Shown: piece after piece, positions 11,695-23,700 of the stretch
Position numbering within the stretch: the first letter of the stretch is position 1
Layout: the number at the start of each line of letters is the position of its first letter
Source: Pelodera strongyloides
Taxonomy: Eukaryota > Nematoda > Chromadorea > Rhabditida > Rhabditidae
Direction of reading: 5' to 3'
DNA: 64,000 nucleotides
NCBI GenBank assembly: GCA_036852015.1
Contig: JAANDG010000218.1
Span: forward strand, 124,001-188,000
Notes under the pieces: generated by a model
Databases searched by the model: none
Seen by the model: only the letters and a program-made list of their open reading frames with translations
Told to the model about the DNA's origin: nothing
Translations under genes and position numbers: made by a program

Positions 11695-13693
11695 ACAGCG
11701 CGCATTTTGCCACTCTCGCGGCGCAAGTGAACGTTTTGTTTATTCCGCAATGTGGCACACTTTGGCGAAATTAAGGCGCACTTCTGAATTTTGCATTATG
11801 TATGATAGAATTGCTTATGTGTTTCCAATTCTAGTTCTGCTTTTACGTTTTTTTTTCCAGAAATCTGAATTTGAATGGGCGGAGAAACGTTGGGAAGTCT
11901 GACTTCACCAGCAGGCAGGACCGCATAAGGCCACATCACATTCTTCTATTACGTGCCAGATTGCCAATCCTCGCGCATCTTGCACAGCCTAAATATTTAT
12001 TTTATCTGAAACTGTTGGCATTTAGTAGCCGCCGTGTGTTAAATTACCCCTTATTGTGTTCTATAATAGTAATTTAAATTATGTTACCTTGTGAGCTCTC
12101 TGATCTCGAAATTTGACATGTTTATTAGTGTTCGTGTGCTCATTTTATGCGGTGTCCCGATCATTAGGAGTAGACTTTGTAAATTCAATAACATTCGTTT
12201 ACCGCAATCTTACGAAACTCTCAGTTTATTGATATTTAATTTGGGCTAGAATTAGATACGATAGGTGTGCTTCACTTGTTTGTTGAGTTGTTATGTGTAT
12301 TTTTATTTTGGTTGTTGTTCTAACTTCTGGTCTGACGTGGCTATTTTAGGCTAGGTATATGTATACGTAGGACTGTGATAGTTGTGCTCAGAATGTTGAT
12401 TATTTTGTTTGCATTTAGGTTGATTGGTAGAGGCATTTAGCCAAGTGTTGAAGGAGACACAAATTTTTAGCAATGTCGTGGAACTTCTGTACTGAACGTT
12501 GTGTTTTTATTGGTGTTTGCTTATTATTTTACTCTATAAAGGAATTCGCACATCATTTGTTGGTTACGAATATGGTTTATTAGTGTGATGTGTTTTATTA
12601 TTAACGTGTAGTTTATAGCGTGGTTTAATGCTCCCTTGTCTGCGTCTCTCCGGCGAGAGGGGATGCTACACTATTTGTAGCAAAACAGCGAAGCGCCTAG
12701 CGAAAATTATGCAATTGACACATCCGCCATGCAGGTGGACAGGCGGTTCGCCATTATTTTCGCTGGGCGGCCCGCCAAAAACGAACGCAGTACGCTGGGA
12801 TCCTTGATGTGGAAACTTTTTGTATTGATCTACTGATTGTGATTTTCATGGGGATACATACCGGGGCAATTTGAATTGACCCCCATCCCTTTAAAGGAAG
12901 GCAGTCACTTCAAAATCAACTTTTCTATTCGATTTTTATTAGATGCAAGCAGATTTATAAAACAATATGCAGCCCATAAAAATCCACATAAAATGGAACT
13001 CAGGGAGAGAAATCAATGAGAATGAGTTTTGATAAATGACCGACGCCGGTGCATATATGCAATTGCCAGGGGTACTTGGAGAGTGAACAGCCTGCAGTGT
13101 TACACCTGGCGCGTGGTTTATCACTGCAGGGTATTTATTATGAAACTCTATGCGGGCAATTATAAACTACGGTATATAAGTAAAAGTCATAAACAGGGAT
13201 TTCTCTCCCTGAGTTCGTTTTGCCGCACTTTGGCGTTGGAATCGTCGTTTTCTTCACATACTTGAACAATTAATGAAAAGCGAATAAAGAATACGAATTT
13301 GTAGTGACTGCGATCCTTTAAACCACAAAGCGAGGTGTAAACTGTAAACTATATGATATTCACAATAATTACTATTATGAAATTTTCGCTTCTAAGCGAA
13401 TTAGTTATGAATTTATTTAGCTTTTTAATGTTGCTGAGTTACGCTCAACCATTTTTCTACGTTTGTTGTCGCGCCAGCAACAATACTCATACTCTGATCC
13501 TGCGCGGCATTTATTCACAGCAAAAATGGGCTCTAGCATTTACGCACAGCAAACCTTCCGGCAAAAAATCTCTAGGAAACATAAAGTGTCTTGAAATTCT
13601 TTATCTTTTCTTGAAGGGTTCAGTGCGTGAAGGCTTGCTGGGCATAAATGCCGCTCAGGTTTACAGTGGTTGCGCTATAAATAAAAAACGAGG

Positions 13694-13732
13694 CTCTATT
13701 ACATAAATGATAGAGCATCATTTATGTAATAG
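13694..13732. repeat. Short perfect-arm palindrome
   Basis: CTATTACATAAATGAT and its reverse complement are separated by five bases, at about 13696-13711 and 13717-13732. It could fold into a stable hairpin. There is no adjacent gene end it would terminate, so it is probably an element end or remnant. Confidence 0.5.
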
Positions 13733-14296
13733 AACAGAAAGCTCGCATGCATGAGCTCGAACGCAATTGCACGGATAGTACCGAAACACTATAATTTACG
13801 CTTTTTAAAGTATTCTTCTCGTTAAAATTAAAAAAAAATCGATAATCGAAAATAATCAATATTGCTTATAGACTATTATTGTGTGCCTAATCGATTTGCC
13901 ACGTCGGATTACCCTTGTGGCCTAGTATCAGAAAGTTCAGACCATTCTGAGGCTCCGCCCACTCCGGTTATTGTTAGTTAGTTGATAATTGATTATAGCT
14001 CCACTAAATGGCTCCAAAGTTCTGACCGATTTATGAAAACAACTTACCTCTAACTGGTCCCTTGAATTCTCGATGGAGACTTCGATCGGTGAGCGGATTC
14101 GTTGCAGATGCGAAAGCTGTCCCTTCCGAAAAAAGTCGATTATTTACTAGATACCGCACACTCTTTTCTCCTCCACTGTCCACTCCTCCCACAATTTTCC
14201 CGCCTTTTTTTAATTTTTCCCGCCAAATATGTCATTTTCGCGCCAAAAATCGCGTTGAATATACTGTAGGGTGTAATCAAGTGTGCTGCGCGGCAT

Positions 14297-14576
14297 TGGG
14301 GGTTCCAAGTTCCAAGTATGCGATTCGCACTTGGGAAAATGACAAATGCCTGCTGCCAAATGCCTGCTGCCTGCATGTTCCAATCGATGTAAATGACATA
14401 GACCCGCAGCGATTTTGAATCTAGCACGTATTATTTCAAATGCGGATCTGATGCATTTTCGCTGCAGGCCTTATTCGCATGGGCATGGGTTACAGTAGGC
14501 ATTTGACATTCCTTTAAAATGGGCTGAACATGGACAGGCATTTGTCATTTCGCAAGTGCGAATCGCAAACATGGTC
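14297..14576. repeat. Inverted-repeat element, copy of the family near 52556
   Basis: The left end carries TATGCGATTCGCACTTG followed by AAAATGACAAA; the right end at about 14545-14576 carries the inverted form with CGCAAGTGCGAATCGCAAAC. The same ends and an internal block with TTTCGCTGCAG or its complement occur at 52556-53783, where a mariner element has inserted. Confidence 0.6.
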
Positions 14577-16276
14577 AGGCCATTAGATACGGATCGGGTC
14601 CATAGCGTTTTTTTTTTTCAAAAATAATCAATAACAGTTTCTGCACTTTACTGTGATAGCACCGAAACTATCCAAAAATCACATAAAATAAACTGGTGAA
14701 ACGCGTGATGATTTTTTAGCAAATAAAATGACAAAAAAACCCCGATATGCGTCCGATCCATGCCCATTTGAGGGACATATAATGGTATCGGGCGCACAGC
14801 GCTGTCTCTTGAATTAATCGGGCACATATCGGGATTTTTCGTAAATAATCGGGCACACCTATTCGCCATACGAGTTAACCCATCTAATTGTATACTAAAA
14901 TTTATTCCATGCGGACCAACGTTCCCTCAATGCCGGATCGACCAATCGACGAGATACCATAGACAGAAGAGTAACTGTAGCGTGATTTGCCTACCGATGT
15001 GCGTTACGGAAATGCAAATTTTCGACAATTGTTCCGTGTTGTTCGGGTATGTTTGGGTTCGGGTATACACTGTTCGGGTATAAAAAGAGTGTCGCAGCTC
15101 AATATCGAAGTATGCATATGCAATTGTTTCCAATTACATGAATTTCTTATACGTTTGAAACTTTGTATGCCCATACTGAACCAATCATATTTCCATGTAA
15201 GTCGCCTCAGGCGGCGTGTGCCGACTGGTAGCCAATATTTAAAAAGGCACATAAATGTGATTCTCATCTACGTTCGCTTTGGAAAACAATTATGGGCTTA
15301 CCTACACACCCACCATCAACCATGTTCCGATTCAAAGAAGTACTAGTGGACGAAAAACGATAAGGCATTGGAACCCGTAGAGCGGAGTAAACCAGTAAAC
15401 CACATGCATTTATTACAAATAGTTTATTTCAAAATCAACAATTCAAAACCCACCGTAGTCAAATAACTATATATGTACAGTAATTTTAAAGTCGCAAAAC
15501 GACTACGTGCAAAGTGTAATACAATAACGTACGTACAAACAGAAAAGCTAAAATAGAAGATAACAAGAACAAATCCTTAACCAAAAACATGTTACTAACT
15601 AAACAATAAGGACAATAAGGTAGAACAACGAACGACAACTGATACACCATTCGGCATGCAGTAAGCTGCACTCGCGGCTGTAAAAAGTCGCGGCAACGGT
15701 TACCGTAATCCTCGCCGCGACAAGAGCTACCGGGAACCGGGAGAGAAAACACAAAAACGAGTGCTAAAAAGAATAGAGATTCACAACACAATTAAAGCGT
15801 GCAGTAGAGCAAAATTAATTCGTGAAAAAGAGACAGGTAGAAATCAAAGTAATGCAGACTAGATATTTCAGTATATACATACATGAAAAGCCCGAATAGG
15901 TCGGCTCATTTGAAACTGTAGAACAAATCAAAACATTTTCATTTTCGATATTCGGAGGTGTGCAAGTGGTTCCTATGTAGACGAGGGAAAGCGAGCGGAG
16001 CTCATTAAACCATTTTTAGATAGTTTTTTGGCACCCAAAAGTATCTCATTATCTCATTATTTTACCTATTTTACGGTTGTTCGAAATTCTACAAAATCAA
16101 CAAAATATTTAATCAAAATGTAATCCAAGATCTATTCTACACTAAATGTGTACAAACGTTTGCAAAATCTTCACGTTTAGTTCGCCAGAGGACGCGTTTC
16201 GCTTCGCCGAGAATCAGAAATTGTCGCGAACATTTTTAAGATCACAAATCATCGTATATCCGCGATTCCATTCAGC

Positions 16277-19200
16277 TCATCTGATCTGATTGCCGAATGA
16301 GATATTGATTTCCTGCAAAATATAAATGCTTGCCAGACTTCGCGAAGTCTCTCCCCCCCCCCCCCTCTCTCGCTCTTCTCAGGCAGTAAAGTAAACTATT
16401 AGAAAGCTAACCTTGATAATGGCCTTTAGTGTAATTCTTTCTTCCTGTGACATTGTCTTGGTGCGAAGGTATGCCTACAAACATTCTCCCGTAGGGTTCA
16501 TCGTAGTCGTAACAGATCTCAGCCGTCAGCATGTCTTATGCATGAGAACTAGAACTCTTGGTCAACGTAACATAACATCTTCAATATATAATGTGACACT
16601 AAATGACCCTACTTGTTTTAAACCATTAACATAAACATTATCTTACCACATTCAAAAATTCGAGCCAAACTTCGCATTCAATGGGAAAATACTTGACAAA
16701 CGTCACGATGCTGTACACATTGACTGGGGCAAGCTGCAACAAATCTTTTTATATAAAGGGACAAATTTTGCCCGTTTGTTTGTTTGTAAGGAGAACGTTA
16801 TGCCGCACTGCGAAAATGTAAAACTAAGCGCAAGGTATGCTCGAACCCGTTAGCAGTCCAGCGCTTTACCAATTAGAGAACATCTTTGTTGATTGTGAGC
16901 GTTCATAATGTGTCGAACCTTGCGCGAACTTTTATACTTTACGGTACTAAATTCTTAAATATTTAGCACACACTATTAGGTACAAACAATATATCCCACC
17001 TCGCCACAATTCTGCAACGACGAGTAGATTGACTTCAAAATCTATAAACGACTTCATTTTACAATTACAATTAATTATTTCGATTTTTACACATGATGAC
17101 TGCCTAAGTGAAAAATTAAAAATTTCTACATTAAAATACAATGACTAACTCTATTACTTCTGGCCACAATTGCTGTTTCCAGTTCTGCAGAGCGTTTCCT
17201 GCCAAGTTCATAGACCTCATCAACAACAAAGTGTATATCTTGAAGAACGGTGTCTGAACAGAAATAGAAATAACCCCACCAAACTACAATTTTGAGTACT
17301 TCTCTTCGATTCTAGTTCACCTGAGAGCACAGTCGTAAGAAACACTATCATTCAATACAAGCCTCGCTCTGCGTGCTTAAAAAAGGTTCACCATAGCGGT
17401 ATGGCGCACGCCTACCCTGGCTGCGCCAAAGGTGTGCGATACGTTAGCGCACTAGTGGCGCAGATGCCGCTTCCCCGCCAAAAACACCGCAAATACGCTC
17501 GCACGGCTTTTGGCACATCCCCTCCCTCACACGCACCCTACAGAGAACAGGGAGTGTGCCGCCCACTCCTTTTTTTCACTGCCACCGCGATGAGGCGCGG
17601 AGTTTCGCCTAATATATTTGAACGAACCTGTGGCTTCCTGCACGCAATTCACAAAAACTTCATGACAACACAGTAGAAGGAGACCGAAGAAATTTTTGAG
17701 CTCCTGCGTAACCGGAACCGGCTCCGAAGAACTTGCGCAAGTCACTTCAGCAAGTGCGGACTGAAAAAATATGCTCACAAAAAAAGAAAAGGCTGGAACT
17801 AATCACCCTTTTACTTATAAGTGTACAGTTCTGTTAAGGACTAACTACAAACAAAATGATAAATAGAAAACGAAACCTTCAGAATACAGACGACTCCCTG
17901 CCTAAAAACTGCGAGTACTTCTCTGGCTGTGTGTTTCGCATGCCTAAAACGCAACATGAAGCCTATGTGCACATTATGTGATGCAGTATCCAATAAATAG
18001 AACCGAGAAAAAAAAGAAACGACCAACCTAAATGCTATCATCTTCTGCCGCAACAAGACTACGGCGATCATGAGATTCCAGTCACAATCATGTTCACACA
18101 TTCCCTTTCTCAGGTTTAATAAGTCCTTAACAGCCTCCACGTAAGCTTGCTCCTTTGAATCTAAATTGAATAGGGCAAGCTTTAAATGAAATAAGTAAAC
18201 AGTGGCTAAACCAAGGACGGAAAATCGATGTCAAAAAAAATAAAACGTACAATAATAAAACGGAAAGCGATCGATGACTCCACTGTTGCTACATACGTGT
18301 TTACTGGCACACGGACCGCAAAACGCACCCTGAATTAGAGTCAGTTACATCATTTCAGCCGTGCATCTAAAATATTCCATTCAAAGGTCAGCTATAATAG
18401 GACCATTCAGCAAACGAATTAGAATCGAAAACAAAGACTCACGCACGTTTCTAATCTTCTCTCCATTCACTCCGAATGGGTCCACAAAAAGGCACGATCG
18501 ACAGATCCACATATTACGCAAATCGCAGAGAGACGATCTGCACGAGCAACATCTAATCGAGTCATTCTGAAAAGGAATTAGTCTATGACAATAAAACAAA
18601 CCGGAGCCTAATTTTCTCATCTTAAACTAATATTATTAGCATAAGCCTTTTTCAAAAAAAAACTACTATAATGAATTGCAATGTAAGCGTAACGATCATA
18701 CGAAAATTCGCGGCACCGCTGTTTGAGAGAGAGGTGCGCCAGGGGCGCGCGAACATTGTACAATTGCAGTTGGCGCACCTGTGGCACACTTTTTGGAGAG
18801 TGCGCCAAGTGCGGCATCAACGACACATTCGCGCCAACTGGAATTACTTCGCAAACTACTTCACAATATTCTGGGTCGGACGCAACACACTCGCGTATCC
18901 CTTCTTACATTGCTACATGAACACATACCGTAATAAAATAATGGGCGTGGTCTACTCGGAAAGCGCGCTTCCACAGTGTCATCATTAGACCTAAACGTAT
19001 TAATGTAAAATTTTATTCATACATTGTAAATGTCACAAGTATTGAAAATTTGAAAATTATTACGATATAAATTGGACTGAATATACTTTGACAAAAAGTA
19101 CTTATAGAGAGCAATTAAGACCGTAATGTATAACTACAGTAACTGTGCCGAAACCATCACAGGGACCATTTATGGACAGCAAGGTACCTCGATGGGTATG

Positions 19201-19863
19201 GAGTAACTTGGGCGCGATTATTCGTCTGCAGAACGGACACCGCTGAAATTGAAAACTAGTGAGCATGTAACACGCCCTCCACTGAGACCTCAAAACATCT
19301 TCAACAATATATTATTATATAAAATCTACCTTTATGTAATATCAAACATCATAAATCTTTAGAACCATGGGTGGAATTCCGTTGGATCGAAAGTTACCGT
19401 ATATTGAACAATCGAACAAGTTTTTAACTAATTTAACAGCAACTCACCATAACCTCCTTTGATGATCGTTCCATTTGTTCGCAACAATTGCTGCATGCCA
19501 CATGTTTAGCAGGACAAATGACCTACAATGGTTTGCGATAGCTAGAGCAGCCAAAACATCAGCCAATGAGGAAAAAGCACACTAGCTTTTCCTGTATTAC
19601 GGTATTCCGCAAACACTGATTTACAATGAAGCGATGCACGGGTGCAGTATCCCACGTATGTAGATAATACACTACATTTGAGTAAAAGTGGTAAATAACG
19701 CGAATATGTTCATATAAAATAGCTTTTTTTTCATCGTCTCTCACGCTCTAATAAATATGCAATACTCAATATTCAATCCCAATTACGTATACTCACCACT
19801 GGCCTGCTGTCCTCAAAGTTGAAAGGAGATAAACATATGGCACATTCAGCATCCTCACACATA
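16277..19863 (-). CDS. RING-finger protein, right paralogue
   Basis: Probable RING-type E3 ubiquitin ligase of about 310 residues. The first exon (19797-19862) starts at an ATG one base behind an acceptor, possibly trans-spliced. Exons 19797-19862 (CAIC), 19448-19522 (C-x3-H-x2-C-x2-C) and about 19144-19242 (CPFC) form a C3HC4 RING. Exon 18443-18566 carries a second cysteine cluster (CCSC, then DLRNMWICRSC) that may bind zinc. Then come 18028-18160, a 25-base exon 17877-17901, 17628-17760, 17150-17253, 16647-16733, 16412-16474 and 16277-16312 with TGA at 16277. Phases agree throughout except that the donor of the third exon is uncertain. The order and phases match the gene at 184-5821, pointing to an old tandem duplication. 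Substrate and localisation are unknown. Confidence 0.78.
16813..16885 (-). other. tRNA-derived sequence, probably degenerate
   Basis: On the minus strand there is an A-box-like TCTAATTGGTAAAGCGC, an anticodon-arm-like TGGACTGCTAAC, and a B-box-like GGGTTCGAGC. Acceptor-stem pairing and the variable arm are poor, so it looks like a tRNA pseudogene or tRNA-derived repeat rather than a working tRNA. It lies in an intron of the RING gene. Confidence 0.3.
18700..18850. repeat. GCGCCA-rich inverted-repeat segment in intron
   Basis: Several short direct and inverted copies of GTGCGCCA or TGGCGCAC are packed here inside an intron of the right RING gene. No coding exon is supported in this stretch. 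Confidence 0.35.
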
Positions 19864-19869
19864 CTAAAT

Positions 19870-20797
19870 TCAAATAGATAAATCGATCAGATATGATTTC
19901 CGCCTCCGTCCGACTGACAGATATTCTACTAGTATAGTTTAACCAAAAACTGGTTACATATTCCCTTTAATAACTTAATGTTGATGAGTCACTAATAGAT
20001 CCTTCTTCTGTCAATAAATATTGGATGTCTACGTCTACTGTCTACAAAACAAATCAATCTCCTTGTCTCTTTCAGAAAATAAATGAACTTCCCGTCCCCA
20101 CACCAAGTGTTACAGTAATCTCATATTGTCAGAGGCCTAAACACTTAACCCTTACCGGGAATGAAAACAAACAAAAATAACTCAACAAGGATACTTTTCA
20201 AGGACAGGTATTGAAACAACATAGTACAAAGTGTGAAATCAGCATTACAGTGTGGGCAAAAAGATCATGAACATTTATTCGCAATAAAAATCTGAGGTGG
20301 TGAAGCAACAGTAACAAAACGAAATCAGACAAGAATAAAATATCACAGAAATCACATCGATCACTGTCATTTATTAAATATTATTAATTGAAATAATTAT
20401 TTAAAAAAGGCTTCTAACCTGTCATTTGAGCACATTTCACATAAGCAATATTAGAGTAAAAAAGACCTGATATCAATTTTGAATATTAATAGTTAAAATA
20501 CTTATTTTCGAGTACTACTACAAACTATATAGTGAGCAGAGCTTCACCCTGACATTGTTGCCGCTCAACTTAGAGAACGAACAAAACAAAATGAGCAAAA
20601 TAAAGCAATAACATTCTAAAACAATCTACAATCAAGATTGCAATAGGGAAATTAAACTATCAGGAATCATGTTTAACAAACTGCATTAACTTCAGAAAGA
20701 CAGAAAGACTTCGGAGACATAATGAAGAAGATCATTCAGAAAAACGATAAACAAATGTTTGTTGAATTACGTCTTCACATTCGGAAGACGGGGCTTC
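19870..20797. other. Spacer between RING gene and TSP1 gene
   Basis: This AT-rich stretch separates the start of the RING gene from the stop codon of the long TSP1 isoform, both on the minus strand. A minus-strand AATAAA (complement of TTTATT near 20367) could serve as the TSP1 polyadenylation signal. I see no exon. Confidence 0.35.
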
Positions 20798-23700
20798 TCA
20801 CACTGTCGGAACTGAAAGAAAGAAACATTCAAAACAGCGTTTCAAAAGCGTCAACAAAAGTGATAGCTTACGAGATCTGGTTTTAATTTAGTCATAACAT
20901 GCTGCCTGTACATTGTATGTACTCGTTCTGCTGTTATACAGTCCGATCAGACCAAAGAACAATACCATACCTTTTTGTGCAGCATTCAGTGGATGCATTT
21001 TGAAGTATGAGCGATCCGTTCGCGTGTTCGGTGCCAGAGTGTATGAGCGGGGATGGTCGGATGGCTGAATGAAAACTAGGATCGTAAATCACACTGGCCA
21101 GAAAAGCGAAAAGCTTGGCTTAATCCACTTGCATTGGTACGCAGCTTTGACAGGCTCACGCTCAAACATGTAGCCCCAGCACTTATAGGGTTTCCTAGTT
21201 CGTAACTTATCGTTGATACATTAGTTGAATTTCGGGTATTCGTTATTGATCAAAAAGTCTAATATTAATACTGACGCTAAGTCTTACCGTATCTTCAACC
21301 TCGACAACCATCAGCTTATTCTTCTTCTGTTTCTGTTTCTTCGCCGGACAAGGCCCGCCTTCACACTCGCGCGTCTCGTACGAATTGCCTGAAATACAGG
21401 GATTCCGTTTTCTCCGTTATTAGTCATTTCTCTGGCATCAACAGAACCAACATTCATTTCACTTCTCACACTATGTGAAAGACAGAACCCTAAAGTCAAA
21501 GCAGTCAAAGCATACAGGCCAATTTTCGGATGAGACTCCTAACAGAACTAGAACTATATTATTGTTGTATAAGTTCTACAACATGTCAAGCCTGCCATAA
21601 GTGTGTGTATAAACTATGACACTGGTGCACAACTCTCTAATCCCGGATAGTAAAAGTGTTAGACAAGTGGTAGAAGACTCGAATCCTCATGACCATACCT
21701 TCACATCCAGTCAGACTGATTCCTTCGACGTAATTGCATGTTCTCGTTCGAACCTGTTTCCCACAGAAACAACGACCCCAGACTGTCCATTCGTTCCAGA
21801 AATCTTCTGGAAAAGAAAAATGGTCAATAAATGTATGCCTTAAGTTTACAATTCATACAGCACCGTGCTAGGCTTCATGGATAATTCAAAAAGGTCGATC
21901 ACATAAAGTTAGCTACACAATGCACCAAACCCTATTAGTACCTAATGCGCAAATAAAATATAAAAAATACCACTGTCAGATCCAGTTGAACGTCCTGACA
22001 TGATCACGGGCTCCACTGGGTTGCCAGGGGTTCTGTCCTCCTAAAATAAAGCGATTTCAGATTGCTCCCAACCAGGTTCCCCTCCCCATTTCCCATCCAT
22101 CCAAATGAGAAAATGGTCAGTGCCGCAATAGAAAAGTCCTATCCTTCTACGATACAAATGCAACAAACCCTATTAGCAGGTCAACAAAACCCTACAATTA
22201 CAGTAACCGGCTCCTTATTGGGAACAAATCCATTCTTTGGGGCCAATTCTATATCCATGGCAGACTGTCGGGAAGAGGTTCTCTGAGGGCTATTCGTTTC
22301 TTCTGGCGCCTGAAGAGTCTACGTCAATCAGAGAATCCGTTTACCAAGCAGTACACATGTCACTGTGTGTACCAGTGTGAGAGAGAAGGATTGGATCAGG
22401 GGTACAGGTTGGTGCGTTGAAACACACACGAACCACCTCCGGATTGGTTTTGGCCACATCCGAAAGCAATTTGAAATTTATATATTTGAACCGAAAAATG
22501 ATGTTTTATTAAAATGGTCCATCACTAAGCTAAAGAAACCACCAACAAACAGCTCCATTTACGGAACTGGATTCTGAAGTTACATAAATAATGTGATACA
22601 ACAGTAAAACCACCGACCTCAACAAGCATAACCTTATTTTGCTTTGAAAATGGCTTCAGTCCCTTCACACTGCGGCCATCCATTGAGTTGAACGCATGGA
22701 TCTCCATTTGGGAAGCATCCCTAAAGGTATATCCAATTTTAGAGAATCAAAATTTAGGGGTGTTCGACGTGTTCGACCTGTTGGCCCACAAACAAACCAG
22801 GTTCTCTCGGTAACGTCCAACTGAGTGATATACGAAAAAGAGCTCGAAGGTACCCAAATTACAATGAAAACAATCGAAGCAGTCCTGCGTTGCAAATAAC
22901 CAAAGATGGACAAATCTTCAACTACTACTGTCTTCAACTAGATCCTTACTTCGCTGAATCGTCAGGATACTTCGGTGGTACTTGCGCTTCGGGAACAGGG
23001 GATTCGGCATCCGCTTCATCCAAATCTGCATCGAAATTTTCAATCTGAAATTTTTTTCATTGTATGATTGAATGATCTCGTTTCTTTACCCTCCAACTCC
23101 CACATAATACATGTATTTTATTCATGTATTTCATAGTAAATGTATACAATACATACATGAAAATGAAAATAAACTCACATCCTGGTTCATCTGGTTCATT
23201 TGAGCTTCAATGCGCCTGATCTCCTCAAGCAGACCCTGCTCATCCTTTGGGATATTCGAAGGGGCGTCTAGCTTCTAAACGATTCAGGAAATCAGCATCT
23301 CGGGAAAGAAGGCAGTCAAGTATGGCAAAGTAGGAAACGTGACGTGTATGTACGATTTTCAAAAACAAACAACCTTACCAGTGGGACATCGTCGTCCTTG
23401 TCCATTGCCATCGTGCGCGCACCGTGAATACGATTTCCTACACCACTTCGCAAACGGGTTACGCCAGCGTATTCACCGCCTCGGCGAGACTTCTTCCCTC
23501 TATATGGGGTACCGCTCTCACCCTTCGAGAACTATAAGAAAGATGAATACTGTATACTGTATAGTTTTTGACAGAGGTAGGAAAGTGCTTCACACACAAA
23601 TGCGGCACATCAAAAATACAGATCTGGATATTGGAAAACTGGCAGCAAAAACTAAACGCTCTGAATCAATTTGTCCCTGAGACACATAGAAGGAAATATT

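Larger units (their letters stand above)
8140..16276. other. Repeat-rich spacer without a supported gene
   Basis: Apart from the repeats listed separately, I see no set of phase-compatible exons on either strand. Long ORFs such as those near 13353-13706 and 14062-14418 have no clear splice context or protein-like features, and several overlap inverted repeats. A cysteine-rich open stretch near 15600-15770 (-) is discussed among rejected items. Confidence 0.5.

Noticed and set aside
13353..13706. 117-codon plus-strand ORF with a hydrophobic start
   Set aside because: It ends inside a palindrome, sits among repeats, and lacks gene context.
15600..15770. Minus-strand cysteine-rich open stretch behind a TTTTTAG acceptor, reminiscent of a small secreted ShKT-like domain
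   Set aside because: No ATG, one cysteine short of the usual pattern, no second exon in phase, and the stretch lies in repeat-rich spacer. Too weak to call.
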